From the NCBI RefSeq assembly GCF_009498525.1, contig NZ_QSNT01000006.1:1-64000 (forward strand): 64,000 bases of DNA, read 5' to 3'. Positions within the stretch are counted from its first letter, which is position 1; each line of letters opens with the position of its first letter. The DNA is from Rhizobium sp. ICMP 5592. GTDB taxonomy: Bacteria; Pseudomonadota; Alphaproteobacteria; Rhizobiales; Rhizobiaceae. Shown here piece after piece: positions 38,144 to 47,782 of the stretch. The notes under the pieces are model-generated. The model had not been told where the DNA came from, made no database searches, and worked only from the letters and a program-made list of their open reading frames with translations. The translations under genes and the position numbers were made by a program.

Positions 38144-38213
38144 CGACAACCTCGTCTCCGCTGCGATCCATCGAAGAGTATGAATCCTTATCACGCGAAA
38201 ACGAAAGCGATGT

Positions 38214-38402
38214 CTAGTTATTATGCCCCTGTTCCAGCGTCGCGATCTCGTCGGATATCTCGCGGATCCTCTCCTTCAGATCCGCTTCAGTGCCATCCTC
38301 AATCTCTCCGTCGCCGAAACAATAGCGCGCTATATACAATTCAAGCTTGGCTTCCAGCTCCGTCCGTCGGGCATATAATTGCTTGAGATATTTGTTACGC
38401 AT
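38214..38402 (-). CDS. Small coiled-coil hypothetical protein
   Basis: About 62 residues, highly charged and helical: RNKYLKQLYARRTELEAKLE, then ERIREISDEIATLEQ, which looks like two coiled-coil helices. No signal peptide or membrane span. A longer start at 38429 is possible. It lies between two membrane-protein genes on the same strand. Function unknown. Confidence 0.5.
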   Translation of the reverse strand: MRNKYLKQLYARRTELEAKLELYIARYCFGDGEIEDGTEADLKERIREISDEIATLEQGHNN

Positions 38403-38489
38403 AACGAACCACGCATTCCGAGAAAACATGTCTCAGGATACTAAATAAGCATGCGAGCAAAAAGTTTCGATAGATGCGACCAAAAGCAC

Positions 38490-39056
38490 CTATCCGCGCG
38501 CCGGCATCATCCGCGCAAGTACACGGTCGCGCAGCACATAGTGGTGCACGAGGGCAGCGACGGCATGAATGCCGGCGATAGCGATGATCGCCCAAGCGGT
38601 GGCACTGTGCAGTTCGCTGAACAGGCGGCGCATTGCCGGATCGACGATGACAAAGGGCGGGATGGAAAAGAGACCGAAGAATTCCGGATCGCTCGCGGAC
38701 GCCCAGCGCATCAGAAACCCATAGGACACCTGCGAGATCATCAGCGCATAGAGAACGAGGTGCACGAGGGTCGAGGCCACATGCTGAAGCCCGGAAACAG
38801 CGGCTGCCATGCGCCGATGCGTCACGAGGCGCCAAACGATGCGCAGGACCAGGACGACGGTAAGCAGGATGCCGAGCGAGACATGCAGTGAAATCAGCCC
38901 CAGGCGTAGGGGCGTGCCGCGATCGGCAAAATCCCAGACCTGCGCCATCGCAAACAGCGTCAGCACGAGGAGTGCGGTCAGCCAGTGCAGCGCAATGGTG
39001 AAAGGGTCATAGCGGGTTGCGCGCTCATCGGCGGCAGTCCGATTGAAATTGCTCAT
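38490..39056 (-). CDS. Cytochrome b561-like membrane protein
   Basis: A 188-residue protein with four membrane helices and histidines placed as heme ligands in the bacterial cytochrome b561 family (FTIALHWLTALLVL, LISLHVSLGILL, LHSATAWAIIAIAGIHAVAALVHH). It should carry electrons across the inner membrane, for example as a superoxide:ubiquinone oxidoreductase. AAGGAG precedes the ATG by ten bases. No partner subunit is next to it. Confidence 0.85.
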   Translation of the reverse strand: MSNFNRTAADERATRYDPFTIALHWLTALLVLTLFAMAQVWDFADRGTPLRLGLISLHVSLGILLTVVLVLRIVWRLVTHRRMAAAVSGLQHVASTLVHLVLYALMISQVSYGFLMRWASASDPEFFGLFSIPPFVIVDPAMRRLFSELHSATAWAIIAIAGIHAVAALVHHYVLRDRVLARMMPARG

Positions 39057-39293
39057 GATTCAAGATCTCCTTGGGAGGAACGAACGGCAAACACCTGGAG
39101 CTTCCCTTCTATTCAACGGTCTCAAGGCGACGGGCGACATACGGCACCGTCTCGCCGACCCTACTATTGCAAAGCCTCCGCCTGATATTCACATTGATCT
39201 GACATGCACCTGAATTGGCACGGCACGGCAAAGATTTGCGCTGACACACGGCTCGGATATGCGCTAATTCAGGTCAATTGTTCGAGGTAGAAT

Positions 39294-40580
39294 GTGTTGA
39301 GCGAAAAAATTGCCGTGATTGGCCTCGGTTATGTCGGACTGCCCGTCGCGATTGCCCTGGCCGGGAAATTTCCCGATGTCGTCGGTTTCGATATCAAGGC
39401 GTCCCGCGTGGCGGCCCTGAAAGCGGGAGAAGACGACACGCGCGAGGTTTCGCCGGAACGTCTGAGGGAAAGTGGGCTGCGTATCAGCAGCGACATGGAG
39501 GACCTGCGCGACCGCGACATCTTCATCGTCGCTGTTCCCACACCGATCGACCGCAACCGGCAGCCGGATCTGCGCCCGATGATTTCCGCATCGCGCACCG
39601 TCGGCAAGGCCCTGAAGAAGGGCGGCATCGTCGTCTATGAATCGACCGTCTATCCCGGCGTAACCGAGGATGTCTGTGGCCCCGTGCTCGCCGAAGTCTC
39701 CGGCCTGCGCCAGGGGGAGGATTTTCACCTTGGCTATTCACCGGAGCGGATCAACCCCGGCGACAAGGAACATACGTTCGAGCGCATCGTGAAGGTGGTC
39801 GCCGGTGATAGCGAGGAGACGCTGGAGAGGATCGCCGCCGTCTATGGCACAGTGGTCGAGGCCGGCATTCATAAGGCGCCCAGCATCAAGGTGGCGGAAG
39901 CGGCCAAGGTGATCGAAAACACCCAGCGCGACCTCAACATCGCCCTGATGAACGAACTATCGATCATCTTCGAAAAGATGGATATCCGCACCGCCGACGT
40001 CTTGAAGGCGGCGCGGACGAAATGGAATTTCCTGCCGTTTACGCCCGGCCTCGTCGGCGGCCATTGCATCGGCGTCGACCCCTATTATCTCACCGCCAAG
40101 GCCGAGGAACTCGGCTACCACCCCGAAGTCATCCTCTCCGGCCGCCGCATCAATGACGGCATGGGCGCCTTCATCGCCCAGAAGCTGATCAAGATGCTGG
40201 TCACGGCACAGAAACCGATCAACGGCGCCCGGATCGGCATTTTTGGCCTGACCTTCAAGGAAAACGTGCCGGATCTCCGCAATAGCCGCGTCCCCGACAT
40301 CATCCGCGAGCTGCACCAGTTTGGCATCAAGCCGCTGGTGCACGATCCCATGGCCAGCCATGAGGAGGCAGAAGAGGAATATGGCGTGCGGCTGGCGGCG
40401 CTCGAAGACTTCGGCGAACTCGACGCGATCGTGCTGGCCGTGCCGCACAAATCCTATCTTGCCGATGGTGCGGCGGAAATTCTCAACCTTCTGGGCGAAA
40501 ACGGCGTGGTGGTCGACGTGAAAGCGGCGCTGGAACGCGACAATCCCCGGCTCGACGGGCACGCCGTCTGGAGCCTGTAA
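39294..40580 (+). CDS. Nucleotide-sugar dehydrogenase, TviB/WbpO type
   Basis: A 428-residue UDP-sugar 6-dehydrogenase. The NAD site KIAVIGLGYVGLPVA is at the start, EST-like ESTVYPG and SPERINPGD blocks follow, and the catalytic Cys is in GGHCIGVDPYYL. The sequence is of the UDP-N-acetylhexosamine class (WbpO/TviB), which oxidises UDP-GlcNAc or UDP-GalNAc to the uronic acid for capsule or O-antigen. The start is GTG at 39294 (GAGGT upstream) or TTG three bases later. It faces the convergent epimerase gene; both plausibly supply precursors for one surface polysaccharide. Confidence 0.88.
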   Translation: MLSEKIAVIGLGYVGLPVAIALAGKFPDVVGFDIKASRVAALKAGEDDTREVSPERLRESGLRISSDMEDLRDRDIFIVAVPTPIDRNRQPDLRPMISASRTVGKALKKGGIVVYESTVYPGVTEDVCGPVLAEVSGLRQGEDFHLGYSPERINPGDKEHTFERIVKVVAGDSEETLERIAAVYGTVVEAGIHKAPSIKVAEAAKVIENTQRDLNIALMNELSIIFEKMDIRTADVLKAARTKWNFLPFTPGLVGGHCIGVDPYYLTAKAEELGYHPEVILSGRRINDGMGAFIAQKLIKMLVTAQKPINGARIGIFGLTFKENVPDLRNSRVPDIIRELHQFGIKPLVHDPMASHEEAEEEYGVRLAALEDFGELDAIVLAVPHKSYLADGAAEILNLLGENGVVVDVKAALERDNPRLDGHAVWSL

Positions 40581-40587
40581 GCAGCAC

Positions 40588-41520
40588 TTAGCCGCCCCTG
40601 GAGGAGGCAGCGACCGTCAGCCGCAGCCCCTCATCGACCGAATAGGGTGGCGACCAGCCGGTGATCGCCACCGTCTCGCCGATATCGACCTGCAACGAAC
40701 CGAGAAGGCGCTGTGCCGCCGCACGACGCCCGAGCAGCGCCGCCAACCCTTCCAACAGGCGCGGCGGGATCGGTAGCAACAGGGCTTTCCGCCCCATTAC
40801 CGCAGAAAGCTTGCCGATCAGTTCGCCGATGGAAAGATCCGCCCCGTCGCTGATCAGGAACACCCGATTTCCGGCAGCGGGATGATGCGTCGAGAGCAGG
40901 ATGAAATCGACGAGATTGCCGACGAAGACCAGCGATCTGCGATTGGTGACAAGCCCGAAAGGCCAGGGAAACAGCCGCCCAGCCCATTTCATCAGGCTCG
41001 CAAAATTCGCCTTCACGCCCGGCCCGTAGACCAGCGGCGGGCGGATAACGACGATTTCCATGCCTGTCTCAACACCTATGGCAAGGAGCGCCTCCTCCGC
41101 CTCGCGCTTCGACTGGCCGTAGGGATCCTCCGGATGCGGGATATCGGACGCCCTGTACGGACGACCTGGCACCGTCGCCTCGCCATTGACCTTGATCGAG
41201 CTCAGGAAGATGAAGCGCTTGACGCCGGCCCGGGCGGCCTGACGGGCCAAATTGACCGTGGCATCGACATTGGCGGCGCGAAAGGCGGTGAGCGGATCTG
41301 ACGAAGTGTCGTTCATGACATGGACGCGCGCCGCCAGATGCACGACTGTTTCGACGCCCGCAAGCGCGCTCGCCCAGTCGGTTGCACCATCGAACGTGCC
41401 CATGGCAATGAAGCCCGGTTTTAGTGCACGGCTGACCGGGCGATAAACCATCTGCCGTCGGGAAAGCTCAGCGCAAAGCGCCTGCCCGACAAAACCCGTT
41501 GCACCCGTGACCAGGATCAT
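40588..41520 (-). CDS. NAD-dependent nucleotide-sugar epimerase/dehydratase
   Basis: About 310 residues, an extended SDR with NAD-binding ILVTGATGFVGQ, HLAARVHVM and active-site SSIKVNGE with PYGQSKREAE (Y-x-x-x-K). It resembles epimerases in O-antigen clusters that act on UDP-N-acetyl sugars, such as WbpV-like proteins. The ATG at 41520 is preferred to a TTG at 41538 since GAGGG lies just upstream of it. It ends 7 bp from the convergent dehydrogenase gene; the product specificity cannot be decided from sequence. Confidence 0.82.
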   Translation of the reverse strand: MILVTGATGFVGQALCAELSRRQMVYRPVSRALKPGFIAMGTFDGATDWASALAGVETVVHLAARVHVMNDTSSDPLTAFRAANVDATVNLARQAARAGVKRFIFLSSIKVNGEATVPGRPYRASDIPHPEDPYGQSKREAEEALLAIGVETGMEIVVIRPPLVYGPGVKANFASLMKWAGRLFPWPFGLVTNRRSLVFVGNLVDFILLSTHHPAAGNRVFLISDGADLSIGELIGKLSAVMGRKALLLPIPPRLLEGLAALLGRRAAAQRLLGSLQVDIGETVAITGWSPPYSVDEGLRLTVAASSRGG

Positions 41521-41663
41521 GCGCCCATCGTCCCTCAATGACGCCCATGCGTCCGCTCAGACCATGCTTCGCATATTACCTCCGTGACGAACAAGGCATC
41601 CCGGAGGGACAGCCACGGCAAAATTCGTGCCCGAAACGATTGTGCAGAAATGCCTGATATGAG

Positions 41664-42302
41664 ATGGACTGCGCAGAAACCATCACCGACGCTGTGAAAC
41701 CAGCGTCGGTAAAACCATCAGAGACGATGCCCTACACGATCGCCAAGCGCCTGTTCGACTTCCTCGCCGCCTTTGCGGCTGTCATCATTTTTTCAATCCC
41801 GATCCTGATCGTCGCGATCTCCGTGCGGCTGACCTCTCCCGGCCCTATTCTTTACTGGTCGAAACGGGTCGGCCGCCGAAACCAGATCTTCCACATGCCG
41901 AAGTTTCGCAGCATGCGGACCGACACGCCCGCGGTCGCAACGCATCTGCTGAAGGATGCCGGCACCTATCTGACGCCGATCGGCTCCTTCCTACGCAAAT
42001 CCAGCCTGGACGAACTGCCGCAGCTCTGGTGCATCTTGAAGGGCGAGATGAGCGTTGTCGGCCCTCGCCCGGCGCTCTTCAACCAGCATGATCTGATTGC
42101 ACTACGCACTGAGCGCGGCGTCGACGCCCTGCTGCCGGGTCTCACCGGCTGGGCACAAGTCAACGGCCGCGACGAATTGCCGATCCCGCAGAAGGTGGCT
42201 CTGGACGAGGACTATCTGCGCCGGCGCTCGTTTTTCTTCGATCTGAAGATCATCATCCTGACGGCCCTGAAGGTCGTTCGCAGCGATGGTGTGACCCATT
42301 AA
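41664..42302 (+). CDS. Undecaprenyl-phosphate sugar-1-phosphate transferase
   Basis: A 212-residue monotopic membrane enzyme of the bacterial sugar transferase family (PF02397). A hydrophobic helix (FLAAFAAVIIFSIPILIVAI) is followed by the catalytic domain with PKFRSMRTDTP, SLDELPQLWCILKGEMSVVG and PGLTGWAQVNGRD. It transfers a sugar phosphate to the lipid carrier and so starts a polysaccharide repeat unit. It has no long N-terminal region, so it is of the small WbpL-adjacent/PglC-like type. It lies 140 bp before the polymerase gene. Confidence 0.88.
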   Translation: MDCAETITDAVKPASVKPSETMPYTIAKRLFDFLAAFAAVIIFSIPILIVAISVRLTSPGPILYWSKRVGRRNQIFHMPKFRSMRTDTPAVATHLLKDAGTYLTPIGSFLRKSSLDELPQLWCILKGEMSVVGPRPALFNQHDLIALRTERGVDALLPGLTGWAQVNGRDELPIPQKVALDEDYLRRRSFFFDLKIIILTALKVVRSDGVTH

Positions 42303-42442
42303 CACCAACGTCGGGCAGAAATAAGCTCGGTGGATACACGACCGCCGAAATGCCGTATTCATGCCCCTTTACAGCCCTACTGGCTGTCGTGAATGCTCCG
42401 GCATACCAAACGAATCAAACGTGGACGAACGCGGAGATATCA

Positions 42443-43843
42443 TTGGACGACTTGCGCGCGAAAAAACCGCATGCTGATCCCGCAACCGGGGCTTTGACCG
42501 GCAGGATGACCACAGGCGTCATGACACCGCCGATGGCGGTCTTCGGAAGCGTGCTCTGGATTCTCGTCGCATCCGCTACCCTCGTCGAAAGCGATGCCTA
42601 CCGCTATGCGGTCGCCCTGCTCTCGTTGATCGCGCTCTATTACTATCTGAAAGCGCCGGTGCGGCCCCGCACCGATTGGATCGGTTGGCTGTGCATGGGC
42701 TGGGGTGCCTATGTCATGACCCGCTTCGCTATCACCTATTGGCTGACGCCAGAACACGATATCGGCGCCTCCGACTGGCTTTATGCCTTTCCCTTCTTCT
42801 TCCCGATCCTCGGCGTCGCGGTCCTGCTCTACGAGCCGTTATTCGAAAAGATCATCGCCGCCTATTTCGCCGCAACCCTGATCATGCTGATCGCCACGCA
42901 GCATTTCCGCGAGGTTTTCGCGGGTGAGACCGTCCGCCCGTTGATCATGAATAACCAGATCCACGGCGCCGTCGCCTGCGGCATGATCGTGATCTTCACG
43001 CTGTTCTGGCTGCTGCACTATCTGACGGACAAGCAGAGCGACCGCAGGATCGCGCGCTTTGCTTATATCGTCTCACCCTTCATCGTCGGTCTCTGTTTCA
43101 TCGCGATCTATGGCGCCAAGTCGAAAGGCGTCTGGCTCGCACTCGGCATCACCCTACCGCTGCTGGCGCTGGTGGCTCTGAGCTATCTGCGCCTGAAGCT
43201 CGGTGCCATCGTCATCGCCGTTGCCGCGGTCCTGCTCGTCGCCGGCATCTACACCGTGCGCCATAATCTCGACAAGACGGCCGGCCCGACCGTGTCGGCG
43301 ACCATCGCCATGCTGGAAAGCGTCACCGGCGGTCATGACCTGGGTGGCGCGGTGACAAACACCATCGGTTCCACCAACACGCCGGTATCGATGGACGAGC
43401 GGCTGCAGCTCTGGTCGAACAGTTGGGAAGTCTTCTCCTCCGCACCGATCTTCGGCTGGGGCAACCGCTGGCTGGAGCGCTGGTATCAGACGCGTTATTC
43501 GCATATCCAGTATACGCTGCTGCACAACGGCTATCTGGAAATCCTGGTGCGCTACGGCCTGTTCGGCGCCACCATAATGGCCTTCATGCTCGCGATCTTC
43601 ATCCGGGCGGTCTGGCGCGCCTACAAGGCCAGCATCATCCCCCGCGCCGCCTGGCACGCCTATGCCGTCTGCCTGTTCTTCTTCTCGCTGACGCTGCTCA
43701 GCAACTCCAACAACCGCCTGGCCATCGGCGAAAGCCTGGCCTTCGCCAGCTCCGCCTTCGCCTGCTGGTGTCACATGCGGCTGAAGGGCGAGTATTTGGC
43801 GATGTCGAAGGTGGAAAGGAAAGATGTGGCGGTGGGAACTTGA
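42443..43843 (+). CDS. Wzy-like O-antigen ligase/polymerase family membrane protein
   Basis: About 466 residues with ten or more hydrophobic segments and a large periplasmic loop holding the Wzy_C region near WGNRWLERWYQ and LLHNGYLEILVRYG. Such proteins polymerise or ligate lipid-linked repeat units on the periplasmic face. A longer start at 42350 is possible, but the TTG at 42443 has GGAG six bases upstream and a more sensible N-terminus, so I use it. With the preceding transferase it forms a short initiation-polymerisation block; no glycosyltransferases, flippase or chain-length gene are adjacent. Confidence 0.78.
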   Translation: MDDLRAKKPHADPATGALTGRMTTGVMTPPMAVFGSVLWILVASATLVESDAYRYAVALLSLIALYYYLKAPVRPRTDWIGWLCMGWGAYVMTRFAITYWLTPEHDIGASDWLYAFPFFFPILGVAVLLYEPLFEKIIAAYFAATLIMLIATQHFREVFAGETVRPLIMNNQIHGAVACGMIVIFTLFWLLHYLTDKQSDRRIARFAYIVSPFIVGLCFIAIYGAKSKGVWLALGITLPLLALVALSYLRLKLGAIVIAVAAVLLVAGIYTVRHNLDKTAGPTVSATIAMLESVTGGHDLGGAVTNTIGSTNTPVSMDERLQLWSNSWEVFSSAPIFGWGNRWLERWYQTRYSHIQYTLLHNGYLEILVRYGLFGATIMAFMLAIFIRAVWRAYKASIIPRAAWHAYAVCLFFFSLTLLSNSNNRLAIGESLAFASSAFACWCHMRLKGEYLAMSKVERKDVAVGT

Positions 43844-44069
43844 TCATGACAGCTGCACGAGAGCCTCGATAGCAACACAGAGCACCCCACGATCGAATGT
43901 AGGATGGTTCGCCCTTCTGGAGGCATTGATTGGGATGTTCGTTGTTTCGAAGGGTGAGTGCGACTGTTAGGTTTCATGTCCTTTTCACCCATTTTCCGTT
44001 TACAACGAACCTCGGCTGAAATGAACAAAGTAAAATGTCGGGATTAAACATCTCGTTCCATCCGCTCGG

Positions 44070-45059
44070 TCATGGCTCAAAATAAATCTCGTTCACCCGA
44101 AACCGCCCGTCGATCCGCTTGCACTGGACAATGATATCGATCGCGGCCCTGAGCAAACTACGAACATCGTTGCGCTCAAGGTCATGACCTCCTTCCGACT
44201 CTTTCACGAGCAACGTTAGTTGTTCAAATGCTAGCGCCGCAGAATCGGCATGCACCGTTGTGATCGATCCAGGGTGTCCTGAATTGACATTGCGGATGTA
44301 GTAGAAGGCCGAGCCGTCGCGCAACTCCTGTAAAAGAATGCGATCGGGTCGCATCCTGAGGCACGATTCGAGCAGATCTTTCGCGCTGATTTTCGCCAGC
44401 CCCTGCCCTCCTTTCGAATAGAAAAGCCTGACGTGATTGGGCTGCGGGATGACCAGCTCCGGCGTATCCTCGATCGAGATAATCCGCTCATGCTCCGGGA
44501 TATGCCGGATCAATGCCTTCGACAGGGTGGTCTTGCCCGATCCAGTCGCGCCCGAGATGATGATGTTCTTGCGCGCAAGAACCGCCGCACGCAGAAACGT
44601 CGCGTAATTGCCTGCCTTAAGGGTCTTGTCCAACTTCGCATCGGAGGATTCGACATGACGGTTCAGCGAGGAGACATTGGAAAATAATCCACCCGCTTCG
44701 AGATCATCCAACGTCAGCGTCACTGACGACGGCTTTCTGATCGTGACGCTGACCGTGCCTTTGGTCGTTGCCGGCGGAACAACGATCTGGATCCGCTCTT
44801 CATCTGGCAAGGTGGCCGACAAGACCGGCCGGGCCTCGTCGATTGCCTGGTTCGAATAGCTTGCAATAGCCCGGGCCAGACGCATCAGCTTCTCGAAGCT
44901 AAGATCGGGCACTGCGTGGTGCTGCCATCCCTCCATCCCCTCGGTCAGGACTTCACCCGGGCGGTTGATGACGATCTCATAGAGCGACGTATCCTTCAGG
45001 AAGCGAGACAGTGGCAAAAGCAATTCACGCACGACACCAGCATCTGAAGCTTCCGCCAT
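44070..45059 (-). CDS. virB11: Type IV secretion ATPase VirB11
   Basis: A 329-residue hexameric traffic ATPase. Walker A is GATGSGKT (about residues 170-177), with a His box region near HPGSITTVHAD and Asp box IISIEDTPEL. It powers pilus assembly and substrate handover at the inner membrane. Last gene of the virB operon, 8 bp after virB10. The region downstream of it (43844-44069) holds no gene. Confidence 0.93.
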   Translation of the reverse strand: MAEASDAGVVRELLLPLSRFLKDTSLYEIVINRPGEVLTEGMEGWQHHAVPDLSFEKLMRLARAIASYSNQAIDEARPVLSATLPDEERIQIVVPPATTKGTVSVTIRKPSSVTLTLDDLEAGGLFSNVSSLNRHVESSDAKLDKTLKAGNYATFLRAAVLARKNIIISGATGSGKTTLSKALIRHIPEHERIISIEDTPELVIPQPNHVRLFYSKGGQGLAKISAKDLLESCLRMRPDRILLQELRDGSAFYYIRNVNSGHPGSITTVHADSAALAFEQLTLLVKESEGGHDLERNDVRSLLRAAIDIIVQCKRIDGRFRVNEIYFEP

Positions 45060-45067
45060 CTTCTGCC

Positions 45068-46237
45068 CTACTTCGTCACAAGCGTCGATCGGCGCCCGAA
45101 ATCCCCCAATACCGCCCGATCGAGGATCCTGTTGCGGGGTTCGGTGACACGCAGGCTATAGACGCCGGAAAAATCGAGATCGCGGGCAACAAAGATCGAG
45201 ACGAGTTCGCCCTGATGCTTTGTCAATGTCGGCACAATATTGATAGATTGCTCGACGGCGGTCGCTGCCGCCTGCTGGCCTGCCGTCGTCGTATTCTGCG
45301 CTTGAACGTCACTATCCTGCAGCCGGCTGCCGGCATAGGTCGTCGCGTCGCCAACGATGGAGAGCAGGATGGCGCTGCCGAAGCGCTCCCACCAATGCGT
45401 GTCGACATAGCCATCCATGCCCGCCCGCCCGAGTGCGTCGGTTGCGGGCGAGGCGAGTGTAATAATCACACCTTTTGGCGTCTTTGCCCGGTTCCAAAGC
45501 ACGAACAGACGCTTCTGGCCGCGGTTTAAGCCGCCTCGATATTCTCCGACGATTTGGGTTCCTTTCTCCATCAGAACCACGCGTCCGTTGTCGGAGAGCA
45601 CATCGCGGTTGATGACGCAGCTGGCAAAGCCCGGCTGGTCGGAGGCAAGCGCCGTCTCCAGCACACAGGGAATGGAAGTTCCCATTGCCACGATGAAGTC
45701 GCGATTGCCGAGCGTGCCGGCGCGTGATCCTTCCAGATGGGTCGGTGTCAACATCCTGTTGAAACGCTGATCCTCGGTTTCAGGTTGGGCGCCCCCAAGG
45801 CTGCCTGGAACAGGAAGGTAATTGGAGCCGGGGTCTTGCGACACGGCAACTGCAGTGTCACGGCGCTGCAATGAGGACTGCTGTCCATTATAGGCCATCA
45901 CCGGCGCGCGGCGGGCAGAGTCCAGCAAAGTGTCCTCGGCGGGTGTGGCCTCCTCCTTTAGCGCAGGCGTTGGTAACAGCACCTCGGGAAGCGGTGCAGC
46001 CGTCTTTACCTCTTCCTTCGCCGGCTCGAAGTCGGCCGTCTGGCGAATGACGACACGGTCGGGCTCTGTCGTCTCAGTCTTTTGCCGGTCACGCATCGAC
46101 CACAGCGAAAATCCAACAAAGGCGATCATCGCCAGAACCACGGCGCCGCGCTTCAGTAACGGACTGGCGTCAGTTCGCGGGTTGACATCCGTCTCGGCGC
46201 GTTCACCTGGGATACGGTCTTCCGTCTCATCCGCCAT
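45068..46237 (-). CDS. virB10: Type IV secretion channel protein VirB10
   Basis: A 389-residue protein with one N-terminal transmembrane helix (GAVVLAMIAFVGFSLW), a Pro/Glu-rich periplasmic linker to about residue 180 and the VirB10 beta-barrel domain (PCVLETALASD, GTQIVGEYRGG, GRAGMDGYVDTHWWERFG, ILLSIVGD). It spans inner and outer membranes and gates the channel. Overlaps virB9 by 11 bp. Confidence 0.93.
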   Translation of the reverse strand: MADETEDRIPGERAETDVNPRTDASPLLKRGAVVLAMIAFVGFSLWSMRDRQKTETTEPDRVVIRQTADFEPAKEEVKTAAPLPEVLLPTPALKEEATPAEDTLLDSARRAPVMAYNGQQSSLQRRDTAVAVSQDPGSNYLPVPGSLGGAQPETEDQRFNRMLTPTHLEGSRAGTLGNRDFIVAMGTSIPCVLETALASDQPGFASCVINRDVLSDNGRVVLMEKGTQIVGEYRGGLNRGQKRLFVLWNRAKTPKGVIITLASPATDALGRAGMDGYVDTHWWERFGSAILLSIVGDATTYAGSRLQDSDVQAQNTTTAGQQAAATAVEQSINIVPTLTKHQGELVSIFVARDLDFSGVYSLRVTEPRNRILDRAVLGDFGRRSTLVTK

Positions 46238-47114
46238 GACCGCCTCCTATTGCGGCACTTGCCGCCTGCGCTTTCATGACACGCTCCACCGAAGGCGATG
46301 TCGTATTGGTGTCGGGATTGATGCCCACTGGATTGTAGGCTTCGTTGAAGATGCAGAGCACGTCCCCTCCCCGCCGCAGGATGAACTTGCGGCTGATCGC
46401 ATGAGCGAGCACGAGATCGCCATCCACCGACTTCGGCACCAGGCTCTCCGTGCCGTCGGAATTTTCCATATAGATTGCCGGCATTTCCTGATTGCCGGTG
46501 AAGGCGAAGGTGGTGATCTTGCCGTTGTCATAAACGGCCTGCGGCTCAAGCGCCGCCGACCCTTGCGCCGTATAGCGCCAGTTGCGCGGTCCATATTGCT
46601 CATGCAAAGCCAGCACCGTGTCGGCTTGTCCAGCTTGTGCAGCCTGAGTTCGCGCGAGCGCCTCCTGACGACGGCGTTCCGCATCATCGGCCGGATAGCG
46701 ATATTTGACATAGAAGTAAGTGTCCTGGCCGGCGGCAACCGGACCGTCACGGACCGTCAACTCCATCTGGTAACTGCGCGTCGAACCATCACGACGTGTC
46801 GTGACCACGGAAACGTTTGTTACAGGCTGGTTCTCTCGCGCCTTCAGGAAGAGGATATTGCCGGCTGGTGCCACTTCCCAGGCGACTGTGTTACCAAGCG
46901 CCACATGGGCGATTTCCTCGTCGGCGGCAAACTCCACCTGGACGGAGGAACGCAACGAGCCCACGATCCTGGTGATATTGTAAGGCTGATAGTCGACGAA
47001 GCGGACCCGACTGTCCTGTGATGCGCCGCGTGGCGTTTCCAGCGCAAGGGCTGCCGATGGCCAGCTAGCAGTCAGGAGCAGTGCAATCAAACAATGATGT
47101 TTCAGATGTTTCAA
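46227..47114 (-). CDS. virB9: Type IV secretion channel protein VirB9
   Basis: A 295-residue protein with a signal peptide (LIALLLTASWPSAALA) and the VirB9/CagX domain: YNITRIVGSL at the N-terminus and YRYPADDAERR, then a C-terminal region with PAIYMENSDGTE and KFILRRGGDVLCIFNEAYNP. With VirB7 and VirB10 it forms the outer-membrane core. Its ATG overlaps the virB8 stop (ATGA). Confidence 0.92.
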   Translation of the reverse strand: MKHLKHHCLIALLLTASWPSAALALETPRGASQDSRVRFVDYQPYNITRIVGSLRSSVQVEFAADEEIAHVALGNTVAWEVAPAGNILFLKARENQPVTNVSVVTTRRDGSTRSYQMELTVRDGPVAAGQDTYFYVKYRYPADDAERRRQEALARTQAAQAGQADTVLALHEQYGPRNWRYTAQGSAALEPQAVYDNGKITTFAFTGNQEMPAIYMENSDGTESLVPKSVDGDLVLAHAISRKFILRRGGDVLCIFNEAYNPVGINPDTNTTSPSVERVMKAQAASAAIGGGHGG

Positions 47115-47782
47115 TTGATGGCCTCCGGATCAGATCGATAGTCGCTGACGGCGAAGCCGAGCGGATTTATCAGCCGATCGGTCGAGGACATTGGAGCATT
47201 CACATAGGAGAAGGTAAGCGTTGCCACCCAATGGGTCGTATGGGTCTCGTCACCGCGGGTGATGGTACGCATATAGCGAACAGAGAGTACATTGGCGTTG
47301 ATCAGCGAGATGGAAACAATGTTGATCCGCGATGTGGCGCCGCGACCGTAGATATTTTGCGGGGAATCCGGATTGCCGCCGCGATAAATCACGGCAAAGC
47401 GGGTCTGTTCCGGCGCAGTTGAGAGCAGCGAAACCGTGCGAAAATTCTCCTCTGCCTCGCTCCAGACATAACTCTCGCGGGCACGAACATAGCGGGCGGC
47501 AAAATATTTGGTCACCGCTTCGTCGTAGGTGCCAGCAGTCGACGTGAGTGCCGAAACGACATCGACAATGCCAGTGGAATTGTCGACTCTCACGACAAAA
47601 GGCTCGACCGTCTTTAGCGGTGTCAAGCCTGCGATGGCGGCTATCGAAATCGCCGCAAGAATGCCGGCCCCGGTGGCTACGAACCAGGCAATCCGAACCG
47701 AGCGCTCCATCTGGATCATGCGGTCCTGATCGAAGCGCCGGGCCTTGTCGAAATAAGCCTTGAGACTGTCCGTCGTCACCAT
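47111..47782 (-). CDS. virB8: Type IV secretion assembly protein VirB8
   Basis: About 223 residues: cytoplasmic N-terminus, one transmembrane helix (WFVATGAGILAAISIAAIAG) and the NTF2-like periplasmic VirB8 domain (KTVEPFVVRVDNSTGIVD, AVTKYFAARYVRARE, NPLGFAVSDYRSD). It nucleates assembly of the channel. The ATG at 47782 overlaps the TGA of the preceding lipoprotein (TGATG); an earlier ATG at 47800 is also possible. Confidence 0.9.
   Translation of the reverse strand: MVTTDSLKAYFDKARRFDQDRMIQMERSVRIAWFVATGAGILAAISIAAIAGLTPLKTVEPFVVRVDNSTGIVDVVSALTSTAGTYDEAVTKYFAARYVRARESYVWSEAEENFRTVSLLSTAPEQTRFAVIYRGGNPDSPQNIYGRGATSRINIVSISLINANVLSVRYMRTITRGDETHTTHWVATLTFSYVNAPMSSTDRLINPLGFAVSDYRSDPEAIN

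Noticed and set aside
37119..38171. 350-codon minus-strand frame over the YoaK-like gene
   Set aside because: Out of phase with the clear DUF1275 membrane protein; Arg/Pro-rich composition typical of a shadow frame.
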